From assembly GCA_016946835.1 (NCBI GenBank), contig JACVTC010000297.1, positions 1 to 54,268 on the forward strand: 54,268 nt of DNA. Direction: 5' to 3'. The stretch is from Neocallimastix lanati (nom. inval.) (Eukaryota > Neocallimastigomycota > Neocallimastigomycetes > Neocallimastigales > Neocallimastigaceae). Of this stretch, positions 53,953-54,268 are shown in pieces. The notes beneath the pieces were generated by a model. It was given only the letters and a program-made list of their open reading frames with translations. It did no database searches and was not told the origin of the DNA. The translations under genes and the position numbers were made by a program. The first letter of the stretch is position 1, and every line of letters begins with the position of its first letter.

Positions 53953-54268
53953 TGTAATAATTTAATTAAAAAATTATAATTAAATTATTAATCATTAATA
54001 TTAGCTCTAACTGCTAATATTAAAGGTTTAGAAAAGAATCATACTTACCTATGGTTCTTTCTAATTATCGAGTTTATTATAACGAATTATAATAGACGAA
54101 ACACTAAAATTGATAAAGAAAAGTTTTAATTATAAAATCTGTTTTATTAAAATAATTTGTTTTATTATTTATTAGAAATTTTAAATGTTAAAACTATTGT
54201 TATTTTATATATTATAATTGTTTATAATAATCTTTTTTCAAAGAGAACTCAGAGCCTTTTATTTTTTT
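53953..54268 (-). mobile_element. Partial Gypsy-family LTR, cut by window end
   Basis: It starts TGTAATAAT with a terminal hairpin and continues with CGAGTTTATTATAACG and AAAGAGAACTCAGAGCC, matching the reverse complement of the 896-bp LTR. Directly preceded by TTTACA-CAAAG, i.e. it abuts another LTR end. Confidence 0.65.

Overview
The window is very A+T-rich eukaryotic nuclear DNA. Three kinds of evidence point to an anaerobic gut fungus (Neocallimastigomycota): the base composition, the A-rich contexts before the ATGs, and a bacterial-type GPH sugar symporter gene without introns. Asn-rich retroelement proteins and fungal-type LTR, LINE and MULE families fit this. Other A+T-rich eukaryotes such as dictyostelids, whose retroelements also target tRNA genes, are not strictly excluded. 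Only two ordinary host protein genes look intact: the GPH-family transporter (29092-30522, minus) and an ankyrin-repeat protein (41721-43466, minus). Three identical tRNA-Trp(CCA) genes are also present (12026, 23399, 26844). Nearly everything else is mobile DNA, much of it nested.

Layout. 1-6571: a dispersed repeat copy, a structured pocket, a 20-bp tandem array, a solo LTR (2114-2623), a broken LINE tail on the minus strand split by a decayed LTR (2770-4590), and a minus-strand solo LTR with a 108-bp palindrome (5368-6096). 6572-12010: a plus-strand solo Gypsy LTR, a TIR-bounded element carrying a minisatellite, and a complete non-autonomous LTR element (9070-12010) sitting directly upstream of tRNA-Trp 1. 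12026-27600: three tRNA-Trp/LINE-tail units with a complete, apparently intact Ty3/Gypsy element (16213-23382, TSD AATTT) directly upstream of tRNA-Trp 2, plus solo LTRs of a third family and a MULE-like MITE. 27600-32600: a transporter remnant, the transporter, and A+T low-complexity DNA. 32608-40900: two non-autonomous Copia-like LTR elements on the minus strand; the first has a 4.66-kb MULE inserted in its LTR. 41721-43466: the ankyrin gene. 46539-54268: decayed Gypsy-family LTR sequence holding a complete young Ty1/Copia element (47307-53149, TSD TAATT).

How the parts relate. One Gypsy LTR family recurs at five or more loci and keeps its helices by compensatory changes. Two unrelated LTR families entered the same position, about 12-16 bp upstream of tRNA-Trp, which suggests Pol III-directed integration. 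Three Copia-like elements share a primer-binding site that matches the anticodon arm of tRNA-Lys(CUU), suggesting half-tRNA priming and mobilisation of the non-autonomous copies by the Copia machinery. The most unusual host gene is the transporter: its membrane-segment blocks are in a different order from the GPH family (TM1-5, 8-11, 6-7, 12), and this swap keeps the predicted orientation of every helix.
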